The position numbers and the translations under genes were made by a program. This document shows, in pieces, positions 1 to 11,410 of a DNA stretch of 64,000 nucleotides. Numbering within the stretch: the stretch's first letter is position 1; the number at the start of each line of letters is the position of its first letter. The stretch is from Parapristionchus giblindavisi. Taxonomy: Eukaryota > Nematoda > Chromadorea > Rhabditida > Diplogasteridae. The stretch is from the NCBI GenBank assembly GCA_943737045.1, contig CALSFV010000018.1, positions 930,001-994,000 of the forward strand. The letters run 5' to 3'. A model generated the notes under the pieces. The model was not told the origin of the DNA. It did no database searches and saw nothing but the letters and a program-made list of their open reading frames with translations.

Positions 1-352
1 TTGTCGATACCGTCAGTTTTGTGACTTGAAACACATCTTAGAATATGCGGCTGATCGAGATTAGCAAGAATTACCCCCACGTCGAATCAGTTCTGCGTAC
101 TTGAGATGTAGATCGTTTCAGCTTACAAGGAGTCTCTTATGTCTTAAGTCGGCGAAAAGTGACGATTTATAGCTTATTGGAAAGCCCTTTCTCTGTAGAG
201 TAAGAATGTGTGTTTACAAAATCCTGCGGGGCTCTGTGCACGGAGTTAAAAAATTCCAAAGTTTGAGCAATTTTTGCCTTGAAATTCGCGTCTAATGGCC
301 GTGACATCGCCCTGAAATGATGGGGTAGTTCTGCGCGCTACATCTTCGAGCT

Positions 353-423
353 AGTGGTGGCGCAGTGGCAAAGATGTCGCTTACAATTTTTGCGCTGCGG
401 GTTCGATCCCCGCCGAAGCCACT
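353..423 (+). repeat. tRNA-like module, left arm
   Basis: An A-box-like string (tggcgcagtggc) lies about 40 bp before a perfect B-box (ggttcgatccc). The T-arm is ideal: gcggg, a 7-nt loop, cccgc. The segment after the T-stem resembles a tRNA 3' acceptor strand, but the 5' acceptor strand only partly pairs and the anticodon arm is unclear. I read it as a tRNA-derived relic (SINE-like or pseudogene) rather than a functional tRNA. The intact boxes could still recruit RNA polymerase III. Confidence 0.6.
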
Positions 424-1226
424 TCTTTTGCACGATTTTTACACTCGACTTTTTATGATTTTTTAAAATTACCTAATCTACATGACTGACAGCCGTGCAT
501 CTAATTTGTAATAAAATATGTCAGTGATCATGGCGAACTACAGAGAGAGACAAGTAAACGAGATTGCGTGAATTATTGCGCTATATGTGACAAAGTTGGG
601 TTAGGTTAGACGCACGACAGATATGAGTAACTAATGTAAAAAGAAAAATATAATAAAAAATTGGAAATTCACTCGGAAACGGAGTACGAGAAAGGTTGTT
701 GTCTGCATTGGTTTGGCCTATAACGAGACCTACAAAGATTGACCCGCGAGTCTTGATGTTATTCATTCCCCTTGGCAGCTGATCTCTCTCTCTCCCTCTC
801 TCTCTCCTGTAGAGTAGTTTTGGACGCACTCACAGAGAAACGTCCATTCATGAGTACCTGCACTATATGTCCAGTGGGGAGAGTACTCATGAGAAATGTT
901 CGCTACACTAATTTGCACAGGTTGTCGTATTTCACTTTTAAATAAATGAATTCTCTGTTATTTAATAATATACTGATGTTAGATAAGAAAAAAACAAATA
1001 GAAATTTTGAAATAAAACGGTTAAAAAATAGGAAAAATTTACCTTCGTTGAGTCAAAATTATGTATGACGTTTACTTGTCTCTCCTCTCTCTGTAGTTCG
1101 CCATGATCACTGACATATTTTGTTACAAATTAGATGCACGGCTGTAGATTAGGTAATTCAAAAAAAAAATAGATTAAGTAATTCAAAAAAATCATGAAAA
1201 GTCGAGTGTAAAAATCGTGCAAAAGA

Positions 1227-1297
1227 AGTGGCTTCGGCGGGGATTGAACCCGCGGCGCAAAAATTACAAGCGATATCTTTGCCACTGCGCCACCACT
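1227..1297 (-). repeat. tRNA-like module, right arm
   Basis: This is the reverse-complement partner of the module at 353-423. On the minus strand the A-box region is conserved. The B-box has one change (ggttcaatccc instead of ggttcgatccc), so this copy is slightly more decayed. Confidence 0.55.
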
Positions 1298-1771
1298 AGC
1301 TCGGAGATGTTGCACGCAGAACTACCCCATCATTTCAGGGCGATTTCACGTCCATTAGACGCGAATTTCAAGGCAAAAATTGCTCAAACTTTGGAATTTT
1401 TTTAACTCCGTGCGCAGAGCCCCGCAGGATTTTGTAAACACATATTCTTACTCTACAGAGAAAGGGCTTTCCAATAAGCTATGAATCGTCACTTTTCGCC
1501 GACTTAAGACATAAGAGACTCCTTGTTAGTTCTTAAGTCGGGTCAGTTTATATTTCGTCATACCAGGCGAGAGTATGTGTGAAACGAGAGATTGTGGGTT
1601 AGGTAAAAATGGTAATGGTAAAAGGTAATGGTCTATACATACAAGTACATCAACATTTGCTGCGGGTCTGAAAGGACTCAGACATAGGTCAAACAGTATG
1701 TTACAAAGTACTATGCCTGGCCGCATTTTGAAAACCATTAACCTAGCTATTTGACCTATGGACTCATAAGA

Positions 1772-2240
1772 ACTATCGTACATTTAAAAATAGTTGTATC
1801 ATGAACGGTGTGAATGGATCTGAACGGATCAGGCCGATCAAACGGGATTGTGAGCGAGAAGGCCATTTTCGTTATTTTTCTTTTCATTGTTTTTCTTTCC
1901 TTCGAATCTACTGTATTGAAAGAAATCACGCCAAAATATTGCCATTTAGCAAAAATCATTGCTTTACAAATGAATAAATTGTTCCGATTATACGCTGAAT
2001 AAATGGGTCAATTTTGGTTCATTGGAGCAATTTATTCCTCGCGAAAATGATGATTTTTTGTTGAATGGCAATATTTTGGCCTAATGTATTTCAATATAGT
2101 AGATTCGATGAAAAGAAAAACAATGAAAGAAAGAAAAATAACGAAAATGGCCGGCTCGCTCACAATCCCGTTTGATCGGCCTGATCCGTCCAGATCCATT
2201 CACACCGTTCATGATGCAACTATTTTTACATGGACGATAT
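1772..2240. repeat. Foldback element, arms 1772-1960 and 2050-2240
   Basis: The left arm string 'atgaacggtgtgaatggatc' at about 1801 is mirrored at about 2190-2212. The similarity continues inward through a shared 'aaaatattgccatt' block and outward to about 1772 and 2240. There is no coding potential beyond repeat-derived frames. It abuts the relic of the Tc1-type foldback that begins near 2305. Confidence 0.8.
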
Positions 2241-2304
2241 ATAAAAATCAAGAAAATCAGTATTTGATTGATTACGATGCCAATTATCGAGGAGTTACAA
2301 TTTT

Positions 2305-3997
2305 CGAATACCTGCCCTCTGAACGGTAGGTTCTCACAATCAGTCCTTCCAGTCCACAATCAGACTACAGACTCAGACTAGACTCAGATCAGACTAGAAT
2401 CAGACATAATCTATGGACGAACATCATTCGCACCAGCATTATTTAGGCCCTTATAATGGGTTGTTAACACATACTGAGGTTTTAGTTTTGGGGCTCAAAT
2501 TTGAAACCCAGCTACAGCTTGAAATCGGAGACATAGCCATTCCGATTTTTTTGCCTGTGTAGCGCTAGTGGATGTCTCCACTCTCACGATGTTTCAAAAG
2601 AACAGAAATTTTCACTAAAGAACAATAAATTTTCAAAAAAAGTGTTCTTAGATTTTTCGCAACAGTGAACTTATTTTAATTCACCATGCAACAGTGAACT
2701 ACTTTAATTAATAATAATATCTTTATGTGCGTTTCAGGTAAGAATGATAATGAGATGCATAGAGAAATGCATTAGGGACACATAAATACAATACCACAAC
2801 GAGGTAGTAAGGTTGAATAAATACATAATGAAGATAAAACTTTAGTTACAAAGCATAGGTAGAAATACAATTACGAAAGACTTTGACAGTAGGACAGATT
2901 ATGGTAGAATTAGGCAGTAAATTCCAAGAATTGACAACTCTGTTTGAGATAAAGTTCAAAAAACGTTTGGATTTACAATTATATTTGACAAGTTGGAAAT
3001 TATTTCTGCGAGAGGAGTATCTATTGTAGGAAAATGATAATCGGAAGATAGATGAATTGTCAAATTCTATGAATCTATTAAGTGCCTTATAAGTGAAACA
3101 TAAATCAATAAGTGCGCGTCTACGTTCAAGTGGTTCGAGATTTAGAGCTAACAAACGGTCAGAATATGATATGCGAGGTTGGAGACATTTAGCATAGATG
3201 CGACGGGTATAATCTTGTTGTACTTTCTCAATAAGATCAATAAGATATTGTTCGTGCGGAGACCAAAGTTCAGAGGCATATTCAAGAATAGGCCTAACGT
3301 AGATAGAGAATAAACGTGCGTATAGTTTAAGACTGCGAGAGGAGAAGATACGGTAAATATAAGCGCATCTGCTTTTGGCTTTTGATACGATAGATTGGAT
3401 GTGAGGGGCGAAGGATAGAGAGTTGGTGTAGGTAATTCCTAGATCGGTAAATTCTTTAACATGAGGGAGAGGAGTATTATTGATAAGAAAATCAATATTA
3501 GGATGTTTAGAACCAATACTCATAACGACAGTCTTAGATGTGGAGATAGACAAACCCCAATCAGTGGACCATTTAAACAATATATTGAGAGCAGATTGAA
3601 GAGAGGAGGGGTCAGAGAAAGAATAGAGCTTGACGTCATCAGCGTACATTGTACATCGAACAGTAGAGGGAAGTAAGAGAGGAAGATCAGATATATAAAT
3701 GCTAAAAAGGAGAGGGCCAAGACAACTACCCTGGGGTACTCCAGATATGGCTTTAAATGGGTTAGATTCAGAATCACCTACGATTACACGTTGAGTACGA
3801 TTAGATAAAAAGGAGCGAATCCAATTGAGTAAGGAGCCTTTTATTCCTATTAAGGAGCATTTGTGTATTAGGAATTACATCATGGTTACATTCCTTGATA
3901 ATTTCCGCACATTTACTGAAACGATCAGCTTGATTGCATTCCAGTACGTAAATCTACAAAAAATAAAAAAACTTTGCATGACTTTACCGATACTGTA
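2305..3997. mobile_element. Third, degenerate Tc1-type foldback copy, split by a LINE
   Basis: 2305-2711 matches the right half of the foldback elements at 4501-5925 and 7244-8430 (shared 'ccctctgaacggtag' and 'tctccactctcac' blocks). 3872-3995 matches the final part of the same half and ends in an inverted 'accgatactg' terminus followed by TA. The 1.16 kb between them is a LINE fragment. The simplest reading is one foldback copy with a LINE inserted into it. The left half is missing. Confidence 0.7.
2712..3871 (-). mobile_element. 5'-truncated non-LTR retrotransposon (reverse transcriptase C-terminal part)
   Basis: Reading on the minus strand, a long open frame (to about 2846) carries reverse-transcriptase landmarks: a GVPQGSCLGP-type box upstream near 3740, the catalytic box MYADDVKLYS near 3635, a DLGITY motif, and a tail typical of jockey/CR1-like LINEs (YVRPILEYASELWSP, then ERRRALIDLCFTYKALNR). 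The N-terminal endonuclease and the first RT boxes are absent. The 3' end lies in 'attattatt'-type sequence near 2712. It sits inside a foldback element, so it inserted later. The remaining frame is intact but not autonomous. Confidence 0.85.
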
Positions 3998-4125
3998 TAT
4001 CAGTTATACGATTTTTCACTATTTCTGATAACATTTTGGCTATTTCGTACAATAAACTAGTGAAAACGCGCATGAAAATATAATTTTAAGTCAAAAATAG
4101 GCCGGAAAAAAAACTTGCAAAAATC

Positions 4126-4203
4126 CAAGCCTGGACCCGGATTCGAACCCGGATTTGGGCGTTAGAATGGGCGTAGAATTCACAAGATATCACTATGACT
4201 GTC
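4126..4203 (-). repeat. tRNA-like relic
   Basis: On the minus strand a perfect B-box/T-loop (gggttcgaatccggg) follows a weak A-box-like string. The acceptor and anticodon arms do not fold convincingly. It lies between the LINE-split foldback and the next foldback copy, with no gene nearby. The rest of 4000-4500 shows nothing I recognise. Confidence 0.4.
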
Positions 4204-4500
4204 ATGCAGGATGTTCAAATGACAATGATATTCGGATAGCCCATCCATTTGTACATAACATATCAAAGATCCAGGAATGGGAAATAAGGGTAACATGGTA
4301 AGCGATGAGACTGAAACAAAAAAACCTTTTTTTTGGCAGATCGAAAATCGATAATTTGGGTAAATTTTTTGGCTGAAGTGTATACCACCCCTAGGGACTC
4401 CAACCATCAAATATGAGTGGCCTAGGAAGATTTTGCAACATTGTGCCATGCCCCAGTTGACCCCCCTCCGCTGTAAGGGAGAGTGCGTTTTAAGTATTTA

Positions 4501-5925
4501 CAGTATAGGTCAAAAGTCATGGGACATTTTTTCATTTTTTTATAACTTTTGATCCAGGAAAGCAATCAAGCTCATCTTTTGAGACAATGTACAGAATTTA
4601 TCAAGGAACAATACCATGATGTGTTGGTGTAATTAAATTAGTTCACTGATGCGTAGTGATGACGCAACCGAAGTACACTTCTTTTGAAAATTCCCATTTC
4701 TTTAGTGAAAAGCCCTGCTCTTCAGGAACACTGTGAGAGTGGAGACCCCCACTAGGGCTGTACAGTCAAACAATCCGGAATGGCTCCGACTCCGATTTCA
4801 AGCTGTAGCAGGGTCGCAACTTTGACCCCCAAAATTTATAACTCAGCTTCTAGATGTGCTAACAACCCGTTCTAAGTGCTGAAATGATGCTAGTGGCGAG
4901 TAATGTTTATCCCCAGATTACGGTAGTCATGGCTCGCCATTTGCCCTCAGGGCATAAAATAAATTTTTTTGGGGAGGACCGATTTTGAGACCCTACCGTT
5001 CAGAGGGCGGGTCTTCTAAAATTATGGTTCCTGTGCAAGCAGCTTTGTAATGTATCATATATGTATTTCCCTTATTTTGGTTAAGTTCAGATTCCTTTCA
5101 GACCCGCAGCAAACGCTCTGCTGAGATCTACTCGGTTGTAGCGACTAAAGATCAAAATACAAAGATCAAATATCAAAGTTCAGAACTAGTGCAAAAACTT
5201 TTGTGAACATCTCTAACATGCATTGGTACTTTGAAACTAAGAGATTTCATCAATAGAGGGTCAGGGGCGAGGGCAGTAACAGAGAAAGCGCAAGAGCGCG
5301 CACCGAGTAGACCTCAGCATAAAGTTTGCTGCGGGTTTGAAAGGAATCGGAACTTAACCAAAATAAGGGAAATACATATATGATACATTACAAAGCTGCT
5401 TGCACAGGAACCATAATTTTAGAAGACCCGCCCTCTGAACGGTAGGGTCTCAAAATCGGTCCTCCCCAAAAAAATTTATTTTATGCCCTGAGGGCATGAC
5501 TACCGTAATCTGGGGATGAACATTACTCGCCACTAGCATCATTTCAGCACTTAGAACGAGTCGTTAGCACATCTAGAAGCTGAGTTGTAAATTTTCGGGG
5601 TCCAAGTTGCGACCCTGCTGCAGCCTGAAATCGGAGTCGGAGCCATTCCGGATTGTGTGACTGTGCAGCCCTAGTGTGTGTCTCCACTCTCACAATGCTT
5701 CAGAAGAACAGGACTTTTCACTAAAGAAATAAAAATTTTCAAAAAAAGTGTACCTCGATTGCGTCATCACTACGCAGCAGTGAACTGATTTAATTACACC
5801 ACCACATCATGGTTGTATTCCTTGATAAATTCTGTACATTGCCTCAAAAGATCAGCTTGATTGCTTTCCTGGTTCAAAAGTTATAAAAAAATGAAAAAGT
5901 GTCCCATGACTTTTGACCTATACTG
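4501..5925. mobile_element. Tc1/mariner-type foldback element, copy A
   Basis: The element starts with 'cagtataggtcaaaagtcat', ends with its inverted copy and is flanked by TA on both sides (4499-4500 and 5926-5927), the hallmark of Tc1/mariner insertion. The two halves are inverted repeats of each other almost to the centre near 5213. There is no transposase frame, so it would need to be mobilised in trans. It ends 25 bp before an acyltransferase exon, so it may have interrupted that gene. Confidence 0.85.
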
Positions 5926-5950
5926 TAGATTGTAAGTAGAGAGAAATCAG

Positions 5951-6760
5951 GGCGGTTTATGATGTATGGATTGATTATGGCTACAGTATCCCTCATTCAT
6001 TATCTATCTGTCGACACCGAAACTGCTTTCAACTGTACATTGGCGAGATTATGGCAGTTTCTAATTGGATCGATTATATTTTATGCCGATAAGGATAAGG
6101 TGCAATCGATTTGAACTCGAAAAGTTAAAAATTAATTGTTACAGCATAACCTAACAATGGTAGATGAAACTAATAATACGATCGATAGGAAATTTTCTTT
6201 CATTCTGTTTTTCTTCGCTATTACAGCTTCATCGTTATCGTTCTTTTTCTCGACATGGTTCGTGTTCTATACAAAATTATACGAATATTATGATATCAAG
6301 TAGATTGATTTGTACTGTATTCGTTGCTTCTTTGATTTACATTCAATCGAATTCTTTTATTCTTCAATCACGATTAATGTCCTATATAGGAGATATCTCA
6401 TATACTTTATATTTGATACATTGGCCTGTTGTTTGTATCATTAGAAGTCGTGATGAACAGAGTTGGCAAGGTGAAATGCAAATTAAATTTTAAAAAATTA
6501 TCCGAGTAGAAACCCTGTAAATTTTAATTATATTGTTTATCTATTATAATATTTTTATATTTTCAGTGATCATATTGGCAGTATTGATATGCATTATTTC
6601 ATCTATAATCGTCCATGAGACTTACGAGCGATGGTGAAGACATTTTGCTTCAAGTCCCAAAATAAAATAAAATAATAATTTAAAATATAATAATAAGCTT
6701 CAAATTTCAGGTATCTCACCTTGTCTCCTAAAAAACACCATTCATATAGTTTTTATGTAT
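5951..6760 (+). pseudogene. Acyltransferase-3 (OAC-like) gene, N-terminal membrane piece
   Basis: Exons can be read at 5951-6099, 6145-6159, 6227 to about 6470, 6567 to about 6637, and from 6711. The frames give membrane segments and family landmarks: an 'ARLWQFLIG' helix, then DISYTLYLIHWPVV, then IIVHETYERWYL across a splice. This order matches the C-terminal helices of nematode OAC acyltransferases, which transfer acyl groups in membranes. The beginning of the gene is missing because a foldback element ends 25 bp upstream. Downstream the gene is interrupted by another foldback and a LINE before an SGNH-domain piece appears at 10833. The tiny 15-bp exon and the exon from 6227 are less certain. 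I call it a broken gene. Confidence 0.7.
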
Positions 6761-6767
6761 ATAGTTT

Positions 6768-6826
6768 TCATGTATATGTTCACATTTTTCATGTATATGT
6801 TCACATTTTTCATGTATATGTTCACG
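6768..6826. repeat. Short tandem repeat, about 21 bp x 3
   Basis: The unit 'catgtatatgttcacatttt' is repeated about three times head to tail. The following sequence to 7243 is AT-rich and holds no feature I recognise. Confidence 0.75.
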
Positions 6827-7243
6827 TTATTGTATTATTACTGACCATAGAAATGAGATTTTGCATGCTTTAGCTATTGAACTATCATAATAAACCCTTT
6901 TGTAATCTAACTCAATGGGGGTTCTACTGAAGATGGCCAACCCCATTGGGTAGAGGTTCACTGTCTAGAACCTAATGGCCGAAACAGTGAATCTCGCCTC
7001 TACTAATAACTACTTTTGATTCATTAATATCTAATTTTATGAGTACATTTGCATGTTTTACTATGATATATTTCGCTTATAATTTATTCTACTAGTAGTT
7101 TTATACACATCAACAATTTCACTCCATATCAATCATTTTATGTTTAATGACTTGAATGCGAAAGTCATTGAGAACGAGGAACTACTTCATTTCTACGGTT
7201 ATCTTCTGTGTTTCTCCTAACCATATTTATATCTTTTAACATA

Positions 7244-8430
7244 CAGTATCGGCCAAAAGTCATGGGACACTTTTCATTATTTTATAACTTTTGATCCAGG
7301 AAAGCAATCAAGCTCACCTTTTGAGTCAATGTACAGAATTTATCAAGGAATAATACCATGATGTGTTGATGAAATTAAATTAGTTCACTGATAAGCGATG
7401 TTTATTCCCATTTATGGTAGTCATAGCTCTTCGTTCGCCCTCAGGGCATGAAAATCAATTTTTTCGGAAGGACTGATTTTGAGACCCTACCGTTCAGAGG
7501 GCTTGTCTTCTAAAATTATGGTTCCTCCGCAGGTAGCTTTGCGATGTATCATATATGTGTTTCACTTATTTTGGTTAAGTTCCGATTCCTTTCAGACCAG
7601 CAGCAAACTTTATGCTGAGGTCTACTCGGTGCGCGCACTTGCGCTTTCTCTGTTACTGCTCTCGCCCCTGGCCCTCTATTGATGAAATCTCTTAGTTTCA
7701 AAGTACCAATGCATGTTAGAGATGTTCACAAAAGTTTTTGCACTATCTCTGAACTTTGATCTTTGATCTTTGCATTTTGATCTTTACTCGCTACAACCGA
7801 GTAGACCTCAGCAGAGCGTTTGCTGCATGTCTGAAAGGAATCGGAACTTAACCAAAATAAAGGAAATACATATATGATACATTGCAAAGCTGCTTGCACA
7901 GGAACCATAATTTTAGAAGACCCGCCCTCTGAACGGTAGGGTCTCAAAATCGATCCTCCCCAAAAAAAAATTATTTTATGCCCTGAGGGCAAATGGCGAG
8001 CCATGACTACCGTAATCTGGGGATAAACATTACTCGCCACTAGCATCATTTCAGCACTTAGAACGGGTTGTTAGCACATCTAGAAGCTGAGTTATAAATT
8101 TTGGGGGTAAAAGTTGCGACCCTGCTACAGCTTGAAATCGGAATCGAGGCCATTCCGGATTGTGTGACTGTGCAGCCCTAGTGGGTGTCTCCACTCTCAT
8201 AATGTTTCAGAAGAGCAGAACCTTTCACTAAAGAAATGTAAATTTTCAAAAAAGTGTACTTCGATTGAATCATCAGTACGCATCAGTGAACTAATTTAAT
8301 TACACCAACACATCATGGTATTATTCCTTGATAAATTCTGTACATTGACTCAAAAGGTGAGCTTGATTGCTTTCCTGGATCAAAAGTTATAAAATAATGA
8401 AAAGTGTCCCATGACTTTTGGCCGATACTG
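7244..8430. mobile_element. Tc1/mariner-type foldback element, copy B
   Basis: Termini are 'cagtatcggccaaaagtcat' and its inverse, flanked by TA (7242-7243, 8431-8432). It is the same family as copy A but about 240 bp shorter, mainly because the left half lacks part of the sub-terminal sequence. It lies between the two surviving parts of the acyltransferase gene. No transposase is encoded. Confidence 0.85.
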
Positions 8431-8432
8431 TA

Positions 8433-9110
8433 CCTGGCAAATCGTTAGCCACACCCATTTGCCTGGCAAACGATTTGCCAGAAATCTGGAGTGGCCCATT
8501 TCGGGCAATCGATTTGCCCGCTTTATGGCTATAGGATTATATGTTTCTTTGAAAAGACTATGAGTTCCGAGATATGTGCAAGCGTGTCCTGGTAGCGCAG
8601 TGGGTAGGGGGCTTGGTTTGTTCGCGGTGGGTTTTTGGTTCGGTTTCTTGTATGTACATTCCCACTTATTCATGGCGATCTGAAGTTGTAGCATCAGGAT
8701 GTGGATTTTGCTGATTTTTCTGATGTTAATAAAAGTGAGCGGGTTACTTTAGTGAAATAATCAAGCAAACATGAGAGAAGAAAGATGATTTGGACTGCCA
8801 ACAGCTAATAAATTGAAATTATACTATGTGTTTTCAATAAGATACTACTAGATTAGAACAACAATAGCTCTATCAGGTTATATAACGAAGTTTTAAAGCT
8901 GCAAAAGATTTGTGCTCCAAGTGCGAATCGAACTGGCGTGGGTGAGAAGCGCCTTCCCTGTTGTCTGACTAAAGGGTATCGATTTGCCCGTATTTGGGCG
9001 AAACATAATAGCCCAAGTGCTGGCTAAAGAGATTCGCCTGAATACAGACAAATTGTTACATGAGTTCCACGATGTGGCAAATCATTTGCCCGAATATGGG
9101 CAACTTTGTT
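8433..9110. repeat. Cluster of short palindromes around two tRNA-like relics
   Basis: At least five variants of the palindrome GGCAAATCGATTTGCC occur: near 8434, 8463, 8504, 8976 and 9063. Between them are two tRNA-like stretches. At 8587-8650 (plus) there is an A-box (ggtagcgcagtgggta) with a weak B-box. At 8912-8972 (minus) there is a B-box 'agttcgattcg'. This may be one decayed SINE-like element. No protein is encoded. Confidence 0.55.
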
Positions 9111-9119
9111 CTCAGTGCG

Positions 9120-10572
9120 GTCTCCTTACAATAAGCCATTAATTTATTGAATTAATTTTAAGTTTAATTTCAATCCTATTTGCCAATATGCATATATCAT
9201 CAATTTTACAATTATGTAGATAAATTTTAGAACGGTACAGGAAACTACAGCATGATGATTGTCGGCAATAGTTACGCGAATAATATGGGACGATTGATTG
9301 TGAAACATTTTCTTTCTTTATTTCCATAATAACAAATGAAAAATAGAACAGATATGTAATAAATATAGGTTGATGGAGGTCCGTCGCGTTATCAGCGAAT
9401 CGGTTGAAGGCAGCAGGGAAATGGGGTGGGAAATGGGGAAATGATGTATGGGGTGGATAATTATAAATGACGCAGAAGTGTGGGGGGCAAGAGGGGATCA
9501 ATCTCAACAGAATTAAGGAAAGATTTAAAACGAATAGGAGAAGATGTAACGATATCAGTGGGAAGACTATTCCAGATATGAATTACTCTACTTGCACAGG
9601 TTGTCTTGGTACTGGGGATATTATATGGTATGGTTATACGGAATGGATGATGTGAAAAGCGATGACTACGATAGAGAGGAATTTTAGAATACATAAAAGA
9701 ATCATCAAATTCATAATTCCTATTTAAAGAATTGTATATAAAAAACAAATCAGCAATAGAACGTCGTTTCTCAAGAGTGGTGAGGTTAAAGGATTTCAGC
9801 CGGGAAATATAATCTACATAAGGGATATTACAACGATAGAACAAACGTCTAGTGAAATCACGTTGAAGGGACTCAATATCATTACATAAGTAAACACTAG
9901 AGGGATTCCAAACAATTGAGGAATTTTCTATAATAGGACGGATAAAGGATGTATAGGCTCGTACATAAACAAGAGGGTCGCTAGAACGAAACGATTTGAA
10001 CAGAATATTGATCTTTGATCTAGATTTAGTAACTAACTTCTTGATATGATCATTAAAGTTGAGGGTGGGCGAGAATAAAACTCCTAGATCTTTAACAGAG
10101 GAAACAGCATTGAGAACACTATCATTAAGAATATATTGAGTACGTTGTTTGAGCGGGCCAAAGTTCATCACCGAGCATTTAGCCTCATTTAAAGACATAT
10201 TCCATTGCCGAGACCATTCAGATACCGAGTCAATCGCAAGCTGTAGGTCATTAGCATACTTAGGTACTTCAGCAAAAATCTTAAGATCATCAGCATAAAT
10301 GCCATATCTAACAGTAGAAGGGAAAGATGAGGAAATATCATTAATATAAAGGATGAATAGAAGAGGGCCAATACAACTTCCCTGAGGGACACCAGAAGTG
10401 ACAGCAGAGGGAGGGGATAGATTATTGTCGATAACAACATATTGAGAACGATTATATAAATAAGACTGAAGAAGGGAAATAATGTGGTTAGAAAATCCTA
10501 GACAAGATAATTTGTGAAGCAAAAGTCTATGATCGATAGAGTCGAAGTCGATATTTTCAAAAACATTATTCT
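9120..10572 (-). mobile_element. Second 5'-truncated LINE (reverse transcriptase C-terminal two thirds)
   Basis: The minus-strand frame from about 10570 to 9461 begins abruptly inside the reverse transcriptase (FENIDFDSIDHRLL), then shows GVPQGSCIGPLLF, the catalytic YADDLKIF box, a DLGVLF motif and the jockey/CR1-type C-terminus. It is open over more than 350 residues, so it may be a fairly young insertion. The 5' half, including the endonuclease, is missing. The 3' boundary is not clear; I place it near 9120. It separates the two parts of the acyltransferase gene. It is distinct in sequence from the LINE at 2712-3871. Confidence 0.85.
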
Positions 10573-10832
10573 AAAGTAACCATTTTTTTCACTCAGCGGT
10601 AAGTCAGACTATACATTTTGAATTGTATGTGTCGCTCGATACAAATCACGGACAATGAAAAAATGAAAATCTGGTATAGATCATTTTTAGAGAGCACTGA
10701 CAGTGCCGGAGAAGATAGCGTTCCAATTTTTTTGTCTAAAATCAATTTCGACGAAGATACAACATACATGAATTTTTTAAGCGATTTCCCATTTAGCACA
10801 AAATCGATTTCAGTTGTTTTCATTATTTTTAG

Positions 10833-11105
10833 CCTGCGAACCTTTGCTTGCAACGAACATTGAAAATATTTGTGGTGAAATATCAACTAAAAGATTTCTT
10901 GAGTCGTTCATGCCTACCAAACCGGATGTCGTATTTATTGTTTAAAGGTAAATTTGATTCCTATGATTGAGTGATAATGATTGGATTGCAGATGGCTCAA
11001 GGTAGAACTTCCAATAGAAACAACAAATATCGAAGATGATACGAGTTTCCAAACTATCATGAACGATATTGCACAATATAGCAAAATAGCAAAGAAAATG
11101 TTTAG
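10833..11105 (+). pseudogene. Acyltransferase (OAC-like) SGNH-domain piece with premature stop
   Basis: Exon 10833-10947 follows a TTTTAG acceptor and reads ACEPLLATN... then FLESFMPTKPDVVFIV, the pattern found in the C-terminal SGNH domain of nematode OAC acyltransferases (CEP motif, then KPDV-F-I). The codon after FIV is TAA (10943-10945), just before an AAAG/GTAAAT donor. The next exon, 10992-11105, reads RWLKVELPIE...QYSKIAKKM in the matching phase, so the frame around the stop is otherwise conserved. This argues for a single inactivating change after the gene was disrupted. It is probably the tail of the gene whose membrane part lies at 5951. I did not find further exons. Confidence 0.65.
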
Positions 11106-11334
11106 GTATTTATATTCCAAGAGAAGAAAATGGAACGTAAGTTTAAAAACTAGAAAAGTTTTTTACGGTAGACTCCAGAGATGTTTTCGCGAATAAAGTG
11201 TGAAAACAGAAAGATAGCAAAAGTTATTTAATATGCCGCACAGTATTTATTATATGCTAATTCAGCTTATTGAACCATGAATGAATCATGCTTGATGTAG
11301 CAGGCAAAGCCGATTTTTTTGAAAATTGAAAATC

Positions 11335-11410
11335 TCGGTAATAGGATTCGAACCCGCTATGAAGTCTTAGTAGTCCGCAGTTCTTTCTAAGGGAGTGATG
11401 AGTCTCTCTA
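11335..11410 (-). repeat. tRNA-like relic
   Basis: On the minus strand a B-box (gggttcgaatcctat) closes a tRNA-length stretch with poor stems. It is degenerate and isolated, probably a SINE or tRNA pseudogene. Confidence 0.35.

Larger units (their letters stand above)
122..1529. repeat. 1.4-kb foldback element carrying tRNA-like arms
   Basis: The segment at 122-562 reappears in reverse complement at 1068-1529, with a few mismatches and small indels. The unrelated loop lies at about 563-1067. Each arm contains a tRNA-like module (353-423 plus, 1227-1297 minus). The loop holds a CT-rich stretch near 790-812 and no credible gene; short ORFs here are overlapped by repeat sequence. No transposase is visible, so if mobile it would be non-autonomous. 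I did not find a clear target-site duplication. Confidence 0.85.

Noticed and set aside
353..423. Functional tRNA gene
   Set aside because: Boxes and T-arm are good, but acceptor pairing and the anticodon arm are poor, and the module belongs to a repeated foldback.
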